From assembly GCA_023055425.1 (NCBI GenBank), contig JALGPY010000015.1, forward strand, positions 1,302,001 through 1,366,000: DNA of 64,000 bases. The letters are read 5' to 3'. Numbering within the stretch: position 1 is the stretch's first letter; every line of letters starts with the position of its first letter. Below, piece by piece: positions 35,201 to 47,315 of this stretch. The position numbers and the translations under genes were made by a program. This DNA comes from Linanthus parryae. Its lineage: Eukaryota; Streptophyta; Magnoliopsida; Ericales; Polemoniaceae. A model generated the notes under the pieces. The model saw nothing but the letters and a program-made list of their open reading frames with translations, had not been told where the DNA came from and searched no databases.

Positions 35201-36199
35201 TGTTTTTTTGGTCTTGTATGTGGATGACATACTACTCATTGGAAATGACATTCCTACTTTACAATCTGTTAAAGATTGGCTAGGAAAGTGTTTCACAATG
35301 TAGGACCTAGGGGATGCAGCTTATATACTTGGTATCAAGATCTATAGAGATAGATCTAGAAAGCTGCTCGGCCTAAGCCTAAGTACATATATAGACAGGG
35401 TGTCGAGGCGGTTGAACATGAAAAATTCCAAGAAGAGATTCTTGCCCATGTCACAAGGATTCACTCCTTCTAATAATGACTGTCCTTCCAATGAGATTGA
35501 GAAGGACCGCATGAGTAGGATACCCTATTCTTCGGCCATAGGATCCATCATGTACGCCATGTTGTGTACTAGACCAGACATTTCAAACGCATTGAGTATG
35601 GTAAGTAGATATCAGTCTAATCCTGGTGGGAGTCACTGGATTGCTGTCAAGAACATCCTAAAGTACTTGAGAAGAACTAAGGATGAGTTCTTGATATTTG
35701 GAAGTAAGGAAGAGCTGAATGTAATTGGTTACACTGATGCGAGCTTCCACACCGACAAGGATGATTATAGATCACAGTCGGGGTATGTGTTATGCCTGAA
35801 TGGAGGAGCTGTGAGCTGGAAGAGTTCCAAGCAAGAGACAGTTGCTGATTCTACAAATGAAGTTGAGTACATTGCTGCTGTGGAGGCAGAAAAAGAGGCA
35901 GTTTGGATAAAGAAGTCTATCACTGAACTCGGTGTGGTCCCTAGCATTGTGGATCCCATGACATTGTACTGTTACAACTCTGGAGCGAACCCACAAGCCA
36001 AGGAACCAAGATCACACTAGAAATCGAAGCATGTACTTAGGAGATTCAATCTTATTCGTGATATGATCGATAGAGAAGATGTGAAGATGTGCAAGATTCC
36101 AACGGATGACAATTTTTCAGATCCGCTCACAAAGCCACTTGCGCAGCGAAAGCATGAAGGGCACACTAGATCTATAGGCATACGAGATGCGCCAGATTA
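32285..36199 (+). pseudogene. Element D gag-pol, multiply disrupted
   Basis: The start at 32285 reads MANNHASTSS. A stop replaces codon 110 (TAG at 32612). The zinc knuckle reads CHYYSQPGH, so its second cysteine is lost. The protease keeps LDTGCGSH. Frameshifts occur near 33340 and 33660. Integrase (33637-34422) keeps HTDVCGPF, SDRGGEY and SERRN. The linker 34423-34730 is broken by stops. RT (34731-35177 and on) keeps YVDDILLIGND beyond a TAG at 35176; RNase H is at about 35400-36196. It is clearly non-functional but still has most catalytic residues. Confidence 0.92.
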
Positions 36200-36220
36200 G
36201 CTCTAGTGCAAGTGGGAGAC

Positions 36221-37577
36221 TGTTGTAATAGGTTCCCTAGAGGCAATCTATATTTAGTATGAACAATGTTTGGCTAGAACATTCATTTATTATTTATTAT
36301 GATATTTAATATAATGAAGTCCTTAGATACAATGTATTGTTTATCTTAAATGTCCCTAGTCCATTATATTGATTAATAGGACGATCAACTATAGACTAGT
36401 ATGTGTGTAGATTGATATGGGGATATCAAGTCTAACACATGAGTATGCATTAGGAGTAATGGCATACTGGATTAACCCACGACGAGAAGGATACATTAGA
36501 TTATCTCAAAGTCACAATTGCTTCTCGTAGTGCTAATGATATTGTAATACTTAGAATTGAAGTCACTAGATACTCTAGTTGTGAAATATGATGCTTTGAT
36601 GTTATCAAACGTTGCGCCTTAACCGGTTAACTATAAAGATAGTTATCGGTCATGATAGGAAGCAAGCTTAGAGATCGTAGTGGCGTAGAGAGGATTTTTC
36701 CCTCCCACATAATGGGAGAAAATATCCATGGGCCACTCGAGGGATGGTGCTGATAAGAATATATGGCCAGACTCAGATAAATCAATATGGAGATATTGAT
36801 GTTATCTGCTCACATAAGCATATTCCCAGGATCGAAGAACTATGGATTGGATATACGAGTGTGACTAATATGTCTCGTGTCCAATCCGGATATTGAGACA
36901 AAGTGATAACACAATACATGAACATTGGGCACAAGGTTTGTAAGGATCACTGACTTATGTCTATTAGTTGGGTAGCATGGATGTGTTGCTAGACACTGCT
37001 CCATGTTAGGTAAATAGTTACTACCAACTAAGTAGAAAACTATGGGGTCACACACCGGATGGATTAAATTGGATATAGGTATTAATTAGTTGGAATAAAA
37101 GGATCATAACGCAACCACAAGCAAACTTAGTAGGACTAATTTACAAGTGGGCTAATCCATGTAAGTACGTGATTAGTATTGGGGTCTTTATATAGTTAAT
37201 AAAGAGTTATGACTATATAAAGGAACTCTAGCTTGTTCTTCTCTAACACAAGTCATTATTTGAGAGAACATAACAAAGCAAAGAGAGAGAGAAAAGGAAG
37301 TGGCCGAGAGCCCCAACCCGCCTGCCTCCTCCTAGACGTTGGCCCCCCTAGGCGCGACTTGGTGCTCCGTTTTACGTGATATTCCTCCTTCCGTTGCTAG
37401 CACGTCGCGGTGAGAAGGAATCCAATCAAGAATCCAAGGTGTGGATATTCATAGAGACGAAGACACTATTCTTCGTGTGAGCTCCCAAACTAAGGTACAC
37501 AAATTTTATGCCCTTATCATGTTATGATGGCTTGCCCTGTGATCCTTGGTGGGATTTGAGCAGGATTAATTTTAATT
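36221..37577 (+). repeat. Element D 3' LTR, last about 35 bp missing
   Basis: It begins TGTTGTAATAGG right after the tract CAAGTGGGAGAC and matches the 5' LTR until about 37577. It then joins E sequence without the terminal CCCAACA. Confidence 0.88.
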
Positions 37578-40436
37578 TTCTCTCTCTTGTTTGGACAAGA
37601 AAGGTTTTTGTGTCACAATAAAGGACAAGTGTTGCTCCATTAATTTTGATGGTTTGCATTATTGTAATGCTCTTTTGTCTATTGTATTATATATACTTGA
37701 TCTAGATAATTTCGTCTATAACGTAAATACCAAGAGGATTAAAACTAATGATTTGAATCCTACTTATCTATGGCATTGTCGTTTAGGCCACCTAAATGAA
37801 AATCACATCTCTAGACTCCATAAGTATGGACTCCTAGACTCATTTGATTATAATCATATGAGACATGTGAGGCTTGTTTATTGAGAAAAATGAGTAAGTC
37901 TCCTTTAAAGAAGAAGTGAGAGGACTAGTTAGCAATTAGAACTCATAAATATTGATGTGTGTGGGCCATTTGCCACGCCTTCCAGAGGTGGTTATCTTTA
38001 TTTCATTACATTTACATATGAATTCAGTAGATATGGATCTGTGTACCTTATGAAGGCCAAATATGAATCCTTTGAAAAGTCGAAAGAATTCAAGAATGAA
38101 GTAGGGAAGCAACTTGGCAAGAGTATTAAGGCTCTACGATCGTATCTTGGAGGAGAATACTTAAGACAAGAGTTTCACGACTATTTTAGAGAGTATGTAA
38201 TCTTGTCCCAAATCACTCCACCCAGAACGCCACAATGGAATGGCGTGTCCAAGATGAGGAATCGAACACTGTTGGACATGGTTCGATATATGATGTGTAA
38301 GATTGATCTTCCGATATCGTTTTGGGGACACACTCTATTAATTGCAGCTTTTACCCTTAACCGTGTTCTATCCAAATATGTCATGAAGACCCCATATGAG
38401 ATATGGACTGGGAAGCGTCCCATAGTGTCCTTTACGAAGATTTGGGGTTGCAATGTCTATGTAAAACGTTTACAATCAGACATGCTCGGACCTAAGTTGT
38501 ATAAGTGTAAGTTTGTGGGATATCCTAAGGAAACAAAAAGATATTATTTCTACAATCTCATCGAGAACAAAGTGTGTGTTGCTCGGACCGGTGTGCTTCT
38601 ATAAAGAGAGTTTTTCTCTGAAGAAGCCAGTGGGAGGACTGTAGAACTTGAAGAAGTTCAAGAACCACAAAGCACTGATCCTAAAGTGGAACATGAGTAG
38701 GAACCAGAAGATGTTGTGTAGCAGCCTACAAAAGTAACACAAGAAATTTGTAGGTCGAGTAGGGTACGTCAGGAGCCAGAGAGGTATGGACTTCTCGTGT
38801 CTGAGTCCGGTGACGTATAACTCATGGATGATGAGCCTACTACCTACGGAGAGGCCATGAAAGGGCCAAACTCTCAAAAGTGGCTTGAAGCCATGAGATC
38901 CGAAATGGAATCCATGTATAGCAACAAAGTATGGACTTTGGTGAAACCACCCGAATGTTCAAGTGGGTCTTCAAGAAGAAGACCGACATGGATGGCAATG
39001 TGTTTGGCTATAAGGGCCGACTGTGGAAAAAGAATTCAGACATAGTCACGACATGGATGGCAATGTGATTGCCTATAAGGGTCGATTGGTATTGACTATG
39101 ATAATACCTTTTCCCCAGTCGCGATGATCAAATCCATTCGTATCTTACTTGCTACCGAAGCTTATCAGGATTTTGAGATTTGGTAGATGGATGTCCAAAT
39201 AGCGTTTATGTATGAAAACCTCCTTGAGGATGTGTACGTGACACAGCCAGAGGGTTGTGAAGATCCAGAGAATGCCCATAAAGTGTGTAAGTTGCAGCGA
39301 TCCATTTGTGGATTAAAGCAAGCTTCTAGGAGTTGGAATCTACGTTTTGATGATGCAGTCAAAGAGTTTGGCTTCATCAATAACGAAGATGAACCTTGTG
39401 TTTACAAGAAGGTTAGTGGGAGCTCGGTTGTGTTTCTGGTGTTGTATGTGGATGTCAAACTACTCATTGGAAACGATGTCCCTACCTTGCAATCTGTTAA
39501 AGATTGGCTTGGGAAGTGTTTCTCAATGAAAGACTTAGGGGATGCAGCCAATATACTAGGTATCAAAATCTATAGGGATAGATCAAGGAAGCTGCTCGAC
39601 CTAATTCGAAGTACATATATAGACAAGGTGTTGAAACAGTTCAACATGCAAGAATCAAAGAAAGGATTCTTGCCCATGTCGCATGGAGTCACCCTTTTCG
39701 AAGGAAGACTGTCCTTCCAATGAGATTGAGAAGAAACACATGAGTAAGATCCAATAATCGTCATCTATAAGATCTATCATGTACGCCATGTTATGTACTA
39801 GACCAGATTTTTCATACGCATTGAGTTTGGCAAGCAGATACCAATCCAATCCGGGTGAGAGTCACTGGATTGCTGTCTGAATAACCGTAAGTACTTGAGA
39901 AGAACTAAGGATGCATTACTGATATATGGAGGGGAGGAAGAGCTAAGTGTATATGGTTACACTGATGCAAGCTTCCAAACTGAAAAGGATTATTTTAGAT
40001 CGCAGTTGGGGTTTGTGTTTTTCCTGAATGGAGGAGATGTGAGCTGGAAGAGTTCCAAGCAAGAGACAGTTGATGATTCTACAACTGAGGCTGAGTAAAT
40101 TGCTGCGTCTGGCGCAGCAAAGGAATATGTTTGGATTAGGAAGTTCATCACTGAGCTGGGTGTGGTTCCTAGTGTTGTGGATCCAATTGAGTTGTATTGT
40201 GACAACACAGGGGCGATCGCACAATCCAAGGAACCCAGGTCACACCAGAAATCCAAGCACGTGCTCAAGAATTTCCATCTTATTCGAGAAATCATCAATA
40301 GAGGAGATGCGAAGATATGGAAGATTCAATCAGATGATAATCTTTCAGGTCCACTTACAAAGCCGCTTGTTTAGCGAAATCATGAACGACACACTAGATT
40401 TGTAGGCATACAAGATGCACAAGATTGGCTCTAGTG
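37578..40436 (+). pseudogene. Element E integrase-RT-RNase H, dead
   Basis: Pieces run in several frames: pre-integrase (37591-37884), integrase (37957-38604), RT (39187-39723) and RNase H (40162-40374). Key residues are lost. The second integrase Asp is Tyr (RSYLGGEY), the catalytic Glu is replaced in SKMRN, and the RT motif is YVDV instead of YVDD. A local 37-bp duplication at 38984-39020 and 39049-39085 scrambles the start of RT. It is older and more decayed than D, as expected for the host of D. Confidence 0.88.
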
Positions 40437-40489
40437 CAAGTGGGAGACTATTGGATTAGATGCCCTAGAGGCAATCTATATTTAGTATG

Positions 40490-41432
40490 TGTAGACATCA
40501 AAATTATGTCTATGCCAAATTAATAAGAGAAAATAAATAAACTTATTTTTTCTTGTTAGCAAATTTAATTGGACCGACATGTCAAGCTTAAAAATTACAC
40601 AAAGCTGACATGGTCCAGACCAAATGAAAATTATATCTGGTCCAATTGCGTGCCCGGATTTATTTCTAGCGGACTAGAAACCAGGTCCAGCTAGCCCATG
40701 AAAAATCTCCACAAAATGGTGGTTACAAAACCACAAAATTAAATGACTCTAAGTGCGGTCAAATGAGTTAATTGAGAATTATCACTAAATTATGGAGTTA
40801 CCAAATTTAACTCCTAGAAAGGTCTATAAATAGAGACCTCTCTCATAAGAAAATGAGGGATGCAAATGAAAACCTTGAACTTATGCTGGATTCATACTAG
40901 CTTGAAGTTCTAAAAAAACACTCTCGCCCTCAAAACGTAAAGTCTCAAATTCATCATCCTTCTCGAGCTTCTCAAGGATTCAACAAGCACTTAGCGTGCC
41001 GAATTCCTTAAGACGTTCACACCATATCCGAAATAATTCAGACACTCTTGGATAATTCAGAGATTCAACAAGCACATAAACTACGTGTCGAATCTCTAAA
41101 AAACTAATCTCAAGAGTTATTTCTAATCCCCTATTGATTCTTCAAGTCACACTTAGACTCTGCAGAGAATCATTTGGATTTTTACGAGATTAAGCCATCA
41201 CGGCCCTCGTCTAAATCTATTCGAACACTTCAAATCTAAAAGAGCCATTCTCCATTCAAAAACAAGCAATATAGCCGTTGATTTGGAATTAGGAGATTTA
41301 ATCAGAGGTTACTTTTATGTGTAAAGCTCAGAGGAATGTACCCGCGCGCATAATTTTATGAAATAAATAAAAATTTAATTTGTGCATTTATTTTGTGTTT
41401 TGTTTTCTTAGTTCGCAAAATTTGTGTTTACA
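40490..41432 (+). mobile_element. Solo LTR, 943 bp, TGTAGACATC...GTTTACA
   Basis: It starts TGTA, ends TACA, and is flanked by a perfect 5-bp duplication GTATG (40485-40489 and 41433-41437). A TATA box lies at 40824-40833. No internal coding region or second copy is present, so unequal recombination between two LTRs is the likely origin. The family differs from all other LTRs here; the strand is chosen from the TATA box. Confidence 0.85.
40824..40833 (+). promoter_or_regulatory. TATA box in the solo LTR
   Basis: CTATAAATAG about 330 bp into the LTR. Confidence 0.55.
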
Positions 41433-42806
41433 GTATGAACATTATTTTTGGCTAGAATATTCATTTATTATTTATGGAGATATATAATATAATGAAGTCC
41501 TTAGATTACAATTTGTTGTTTATCTTGAATATTCCCTAGTCCATTATATTGATTAATAGGACAATCACTATAGACTATTATGTGGGTAGATTGATATGGA
41601 GATCAATTCTAACACATGGGCATGCATTAGGAGTAATGGCATACTGGATTGACCCACAACAAGAAGGCTACATTAGATTATGTCAATGTCACAAGTGCTT
41701 CTCGTAGTGCTAATGGTGTTGTAGTCCTTAGACTTGAAGTCACTAGATACTCTAGTTGCGGAATATTATGTTTTGATCTCGTCAAACGCTACACCATGAC
41801 TAGGTAGAAATAAAGGCGTTTATCGGACATAATAGGAAGCAAGCTGAGAGATGGTAGTGATGTAGAGACGATTTTTTCCTCCTACATAATGGGAGAAAAT
41901 ATGCACGGCCACTCCAAGCTTATGGAATGTTTGGCCATACTCAGATAAATCAATATGGGATATTGATGTTATCTGCATGCATAAGCCTATTCCTAGGATC
42001 GAGAAACTATTGATTGGATATACGATTGTGAAAATTATGTCTCGTGTCCAATCCTGATATAGAGACAAAGGGACATGAACAACACGGTAACATTGGGCGC
42101 ATGGTTTGTCAGATCACTGACTATTCTATTAGTTGGGTGGCATAAATGTGTTGCTAGACACCGCTCTATGTTTGTAATTGTTACTACCAACTAAGTAGAA
42201 ACCTATGGGGTCACAAACCTTATGGATTAAACTGGATTGGGATATTAATTAGTATGACTAATTAAATAAAAGGATCAAAATGCAACCAAAAGCTAAGTTA
42301 GTAGGACTAATTTGCAAGGTGGACTAATCCGTGTATGGACAGGATTAGTATTGGGGAAAATATGTAGTTAATAAGGAGTTATTAACTATATAAAAGCACT
42401 CCTAGCTTATTATTTCGTAAGAGTCATTATTGTGAGATATAACAAAGCAAGGAGAGAGACAGAGAGAGACAAGGAAGGGCCGAGCCATACCCGTCCCCCC
42501 TAGTGCCGTCGGCCTCCCTGTGGCGCGCGGCCATGTGCCTCATTTTGCGTAATATCCTTCTGTCTCCTTCTGCCTCCTTCTTTTCACAGATAGAACTAAG
42601 ACGAGAGGAGGATTCCATTATATAATCCTAGGTGTGGATACTCGTAGATACGTGGACATCATTATGTGTTGTGATCACTCAGACAAACAAGGTACACATC
42701 GTTTTCTTTTGTCATGTTATGATGGCTTGTCCTGCGATTTATGGATGGTATTGATCAGGAATGTTGTATTATATTTCTGCTGCGTAACCTGCATCAAAAC
42801 CCTACA

Positions 42807-43397
42807 CAGCGAATAGAAACAACAGATCTAACGTTGCCATCCTCATTGGAAAATGCACCGGAGGACTCGAACGGCCCGACGATGACTACGTCATTGGGAG
42901 GTTCAAGAAGCATAACTACTGTGGTTTCACTTCTTGAACCCACCAAAGAACTAAGCAACGGAGGGGCATCTCCCCTACACAGGATCATCATCTATGCTGG
43001 GAGAGAAGAAGGAAGAGAATAAGGAAGCCCTCTCGCAATGAATAACTCGAATCACTAGCATCTCCTTTTATATCCAAGGAAGCGTAATCATGGAGATCCT
43101 AAACGACCGTAACGGAAGGTTTTGATAATTAAAGAAGAATCGTAAATGACCACTCTCTAGTTGGTAACGTCGGAAATAAATACGAAAATCGATTGCAGCC
43201 GTAAAAGCAATCAAGATTATCGAAGAGAGTACAATCACTTGAAGTCTTCCTGACGTGTGTCAGGGGTATTAAGACGCGACGCTTCAGAAAACACTTCCAT
43301 CCATCAGTTGAGTTTGAATTTTTAGACTTTCTTAAAGAAGCATGTGAGAGATAGAGTCTATCTGTTCGACTTAGGCATAAATTTCGTTAGAGATCAC
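42807..43397 (-). other. Unclassified repeat-like DNA, possible minus-strand LTR part
   Basis: No recognised ORF. On the minus strand a TATA-like GGATATAAAAGG lies at 43063-43074, followed by a leader-like stretch. An inverted repeat GGTTCAAGAAG (42900-42910) / CTTCTTGAACC (42930-42940) with a 19-nt loop lies near the left end. It may be a truncated LTR or promoter of another element. Confidence 0.3.
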
Positions 43398-44094
43398 TGT
43401 TGAGGGCTAGTGTTTTTTCTCTCGAAGATCACACGACGATCTCCAAATAAAAAGGGGCTAACGTAGATACCCAAAATTGTGATACCATTGACAAGCCACG
43501 TGATGCCCCGGATAAGGGACACGTGTACAGCCGTTGTGCTCCCCATAATATTGTAACACGTCTTCTGCTTATGCGTATGAGAAGGACTGTGAGGCAGGGT
43601 CCTTCGCGTATGCGCCTTCTGCTAACGGGACTTGGGGGTGCGAGTGGCTTGGAGCTAGAGTAAGGTAGTCGCATGCGAGATGCCTATCTCGCAAGCGAAC
43701 CTCGTATGTTTTCCAGAGACCCGCGAATGGACTGCCATGTCCTCGAAGCCATGGAAAACGATCCCTACATATACGGGCCGCGAGCCCCTCAATTAGGCGG
43801 ACGTTAAGGCCACGGGGGGACCCATTCCCGTCGTGCGTGCTAAACCACGTCCTTCTAATGGAATGTATATAAAGGATATGTCCCCTTCATAAACAACATG
43901 ATCATCAATCACCAACAACACAGAGATCGACTATCACTCAGCTCACCTATCACTGTCTCACCTATGGACAACATACGTTGCCTTGCTCTTACCCCAAATC
44001 GGCTCTCATCTCCGATCCCCCAAACAGGTCAACCAGGTGCCGTTTGTTTTTTTCTTCTGCTTGCTGGAACACGGAGGAACTACCCCAACAAAGT
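43398..44094 (+). repeat. Possible LTR and primer-site remnant of another gypsy element
   Basis: It starts TGTTGAGGGCTAG, has TATATAAAGG at 43866-43875, and about 170 bp later reads CCAGGTGCCGTTTG (44035-44048), which resembles a decayed GGCGCCGT-type primer site. No second copy is in the window, so the boundaries are tentative. Confidence 0.35.
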
Positions 44095-44653
44095 CCCACA
44101 CTTACACAAGTGCACTAATGAAGTACTACATGGTGAAGAATTTCAACCCCAAGTTATCGATCCCACGAGGAAAAGTCGTAATCAATTAACTAGAAACTAA
44201 TTTAAAGTACCTAAAGTAACAGGGAGGATTAATATTTGATTTGATAAGGTTTTTCCCCCAAACAAGAAACTGAAATCGAAGATAATATTTTGTATTTTTG
44301 CAATAAAAGATGATATATCGAGATAATATAAAAACTAGGCGACCTATAGATCCTCTAGGGTTGTTGAAAATTCCGAGTTTCGTATCGCAAAGCGCTACCA
44401 ACTATTGATCTATACCCTACCAATTTTTATTGCATGTGAGTCTGTCTCGATGATCACACACTACTACGTTTCGATAACTACCATGGTCTCTCGATCCTTT
44501 GGTACCTAACGAATCTGTTCTAGTTTGTTTTATAATCCTACTGATAATTGGTTGCTATCGGTCGACCGCACATTTCATGGAAAATCACCTAACACTAAGA
44601 AAGTACTCCCCTACCGAATTGTTCAAATGTGCGATTCAACGCTATTGGCTAAT

Positions 44654-46280
44654 AGCAACTTTTAGGGGCTACAATTATTTAGCATTTAACACATGTTAAT
44701 AGGTATTTGAGAATTTTTTGAGCCCAAAGTTAGAGAATAAAGGTCGTTTTATCACTTGTGGCTTTCAATGTGCTATATTGTTAGTCCGGGCGTTTTTATG
44801 CATATTTCATTGTTATTTTGTCAAATATAATCGCTTGGTATGTTTGTTCATGCTTTTTTTGGCAGGGACGGATGCTAATCGGTTGATAGGAGGCATGGAA
44901 CGAACTTCGGAAACAAATGGGAGCTCAAGTGGAGTCAAGAGAAGCCGAATTGGAGGAGCTTGGATGACCAGTCTGTACTATTTTGATCATAGCCGGAGTT
45001 CTAAAACTCATTTTGGGGTGAGAACAGTGCCATATGAAAGTAGACTCAGAGAGATTTCCGACGATAGGTCACAGAGCTAAATCCGAGTTCGGACGAAGAA
45101 GATATCGAATTTTGAAGTCAGGAGCAGATTTCAGGGGGATTTTGTGCAATTACTGAAGACTTCTGCGGGTTATGAAGGAAGGACGACCTAGGGACGAAAA
45201 TAATGATCATTCACGCCTATTGAGAGCCAAGAAGAAGGAGGAGAGCAAGGAGACTCCATTGGGAGCAACCTCAAGCAAGGAGAAGAGCCCGGATCGCGCC
45301 AATCTTCACGATTTATAGCTTTTGATCTCTTCTTCCCTCTTTTAATCACTTGTATGGAGAAACTTTGTTATGTTGCTAAGATTATTAGTAACTAGACGTT
45401 TTGCTAGGCTTCTCTAGAGAGCCTAGGGTTTATGTAGACAATATGTTTTCCGAATTTTGGACTTGTCTCATGCTTTCGGATTTTGATCTATTGGATAAAG
45501 TTTGATTTCATGAAGTTGTTAATGAGTGTAGTCTATTGACACGACTATGTTAGGAATTGATATTCATGAACTTAGGGTTTATTCTTAAATTTTAATCTTG
45601 CTTAATGTTAGTCTTTATTCTAGTTATTGTTCATATGTTGTGCTTAATCCTTGGCAAGAATGGAGTAATTAACTGGACTTGTTATTTAGCTAGCGAGTGC
45701 GTGAGAGAGACTTAGACCTAGTTGTAATGAGATATGAACAACAATCCTTAATCACGGAGACTGAGAAGAGAAGTGTGTAGGATTGACCATAGTGGGTAGA
45801 TTCAGTAGGACATAGTGAGGTGTTCGTGTGGTGGTGGTCTGAGAGGACATCATTCCGTACATTGTCGTTAGCCTACTAGAACGGACCGGTAGATGTAGGT
45901 GGATCGACAGGACACCAAGTAGACCGTGACGTAGAACGACATGAGACCGAGAGGAGATTGTCAGTGCTATTACCCGGCTTAACTAGAATAGAGTTAACAT
46001 GTTACTTGCTAATCCGGAAATCGTCTACAGCCCTAGGTGATCTAGAGATTGCCTAGTTTCTCCTTATTTGTTTGATAAATTAAAAAACCAAAAAATATTA
46101 GTTAGTTGTTTATTTCAATTCTTAATCAACCACAATTCTTCCTCCTGTTACAGTATTCTATGTTAATAAATAATGAAATAATCTCAAGCTTGTCCTCGTG
46201 GGATCGATAACTCGGGGTTGAAATACCACCCCATATTACTTGAACCTTGCACTTGCGGTAACACGAAAGAAAGCGTGTCA
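44654..46280 (+). repeat. Element B 5' LTR
   Basis: About 1.63 kb, ending GCGTGTCA. Its longest frame (44718-45080) contains a GTDANR...ERTSE stretch also present in the 3' LTR and, diverged, in LTR F. I regard it as LTR sequence rather than a gene. Confidence 0.9.
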
Positions 46281-46286
46281 AGTTTT

Positions 46287-46305
46287 TGGCGCCTTTTCCG
46301 GGGAC
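46287..46305 (+). other. Element B primer binding site, tRNA-Asp type
   Basis: TGGCGCCTTTTCCGGGGAC, two mismatches from the tRNA-Asp site, six bases after the LTR. Confidence 0.85.
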
Positions 46306-46436
46306 AACGGTAGATTATTTAGTTAGGAGTTAGTTTAGAGTACTTTTCTTTTAGTTCGTTTTATTTTGTTTCCATCTCTGTGCTTCACGGGTTTCTTTTG
46401 AGTTTGTTTTTTAGGAACGCAGAAGCAGGATTCATA

Positions 46437-47247
46437 ATGAGCATGTCGAGCGAGGAAGATTATGAGGGAATCTCTGATTACCCCTACTATTGTGCTAGAT
46501 GCAGAATTTGGCACGCGGATGACTGCTCAGTAATTTGATGCTATAAATTCAAGAAGGATCACAAGTATGAAGACGAGTGCATTTTTTATCCACCCCAACT
46601 TCATCAGCACCAAGAAGACTCGTCAGCGGATATGGCAGAACGGCGCAGTATTATGGAGGATATCCAAGTGTGCGTCAAGTTCTTGTCTGTTGATACACAA
46701 TTTTCACAAGAGGATTCAGCCATAGGTATGGAATACATGAGGGAGATGATGAAGAGGTTAACGAAACGAGTAGAGAAACTGTCAGCGGCTGGGGAATCAG
46801 GTACCACAAGAGGATCCCTTGCCACGTGACGTTGAGACTAAATTTGAGCCTCCATCATCACAACCACAAGAGGAAGATTTGGATGACACCTACACTGGGA
46901 TATTGTGGGGTGCTGACGATGAAGTTGATGAAGCACTTGTGATCATTGCTATAGAGGATTTGGAAATAAACAAGTGTGGGGGTGCGAATGAAATTCATGA
47001 ATTGACAGAAGAGCATCATGCACCAAAGGAGTACTACTGGGATGATTTCATGGCTAAAGATTCACTTGGGCCAATTAGTACTTCGTGGAAGCTGATTAAG
47101 AAGAAAAAGTGTAAGATGAAAAGAGTCGGCTTCTACAATTGTTCACCATCTTCTTTGCACATGGGTACACTTCGTGCGAAGAAAGTCATTGATAAAAGAT
47201 GGTGGAAGAAGAAGAAAAGGAGAGTTAAGCATTCTTCACTATCCTAG
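46437..47247 (+). pseudogene. Orphan ORF of element B
   Basis: It begins MSMSSEEDYEGISD at 46437. The Cys/His module (YYCARCRIWH, DDCS, HKYEDEC) matches that of C. A TGA at 46536 replaces Trp34 of the C copy. The same frame then runs to 46829 with a coiled-coil-like stretch (EYMREMMKRLTKRVEKL). A frameshift near 46810 leads into 46819-47247, with INKCGG, KEYYWDDFMAKDS and CSPSSLHMG. The ORF ends seven bases before the hairpin module. About 270 codons in all, against about 370 in C. Function unknown. Its place between primer site and hairpin module is that of gag-protease in element A. Confidence 0.6.
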
Positions 47248-47253
47248 ACGGTT

Positions 47254-47315
47254 GAGGTAACCGGGTCGGGCCGTCGAACTTAAATTACAAGCGCTTCTTG
47301 GAAGGCAACCCAATG
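47254..47315 (+). repeat. Conserved hairpin module of the A/B/C group (copy in B)
   Basis: Starts GAGGTAACCGGGTCGGGCCG and ends TTGGAAGGCAACCCAATG. One base of the hairpin stem differs from A and C. Confidence 0.88.

Larger units (their letters stand above)
19296..37577 (+). mobile_element. Element D: copia, plus strand, split by element A
   Basis: 5' LTR 19296-20687, iMet primer site, leader cut at 21032 by A and resumed at 30973, decayed gag-pol 32285-36196, polypurine tract, and a 3' LTR from 36221 that lacks its last 35 or so bases. The left flank is ATGTG; the right duplication was lost in the same small deletion. Without A it is about 8.3 kb, the size of Copia-1. Confidence 0.88.
18619..42806 (+). 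mobile_element. Element E: old copia, plus strand, split by D
   Basis: A gag-protease piece (18619-19295) breaks off in the middle of the stretch after the protease. The matching continuation, at the cysteine of SCLDKKGF, starts at about 37578 behind element D. Together they give gag-protease-[D]-integrase-RT-RNase H followed by a 3' LTR (40449-42806). The 5' LTR and gag start are lost with the deletion at 15231/15232. That the two pieces are one element is inferred from complementary content and equal decay. Confidence 0.75.
40449..42806 (+). repeat. Element E 3' LTR, split by a solo LTR
   Basis: It begins TATTGGATTAGATGCC (terminal G mutated to A) after the polypurine tract and ends CAAAACCCTACA at 42806. 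Removing the 943-bp insertion and one GTATG leaves about 1.41 kb, the family length. Confidence 0.88.

Noticed and set aside
32285..36199. Integrated pararetrovirus because of the RT domain
   Set aside because: Integrase precedes RT, and LTRs, primer site and polypurine tract are present, which defines Ty1/copia retrotransposons.
44718..45080. 120-codon ORF in the B LTR as a gene
   Set aside because: The same frame recurs in the 3' LTR (50674-50907) shortened by a stop, and decays in LTR F; best explained as LTR sequence.
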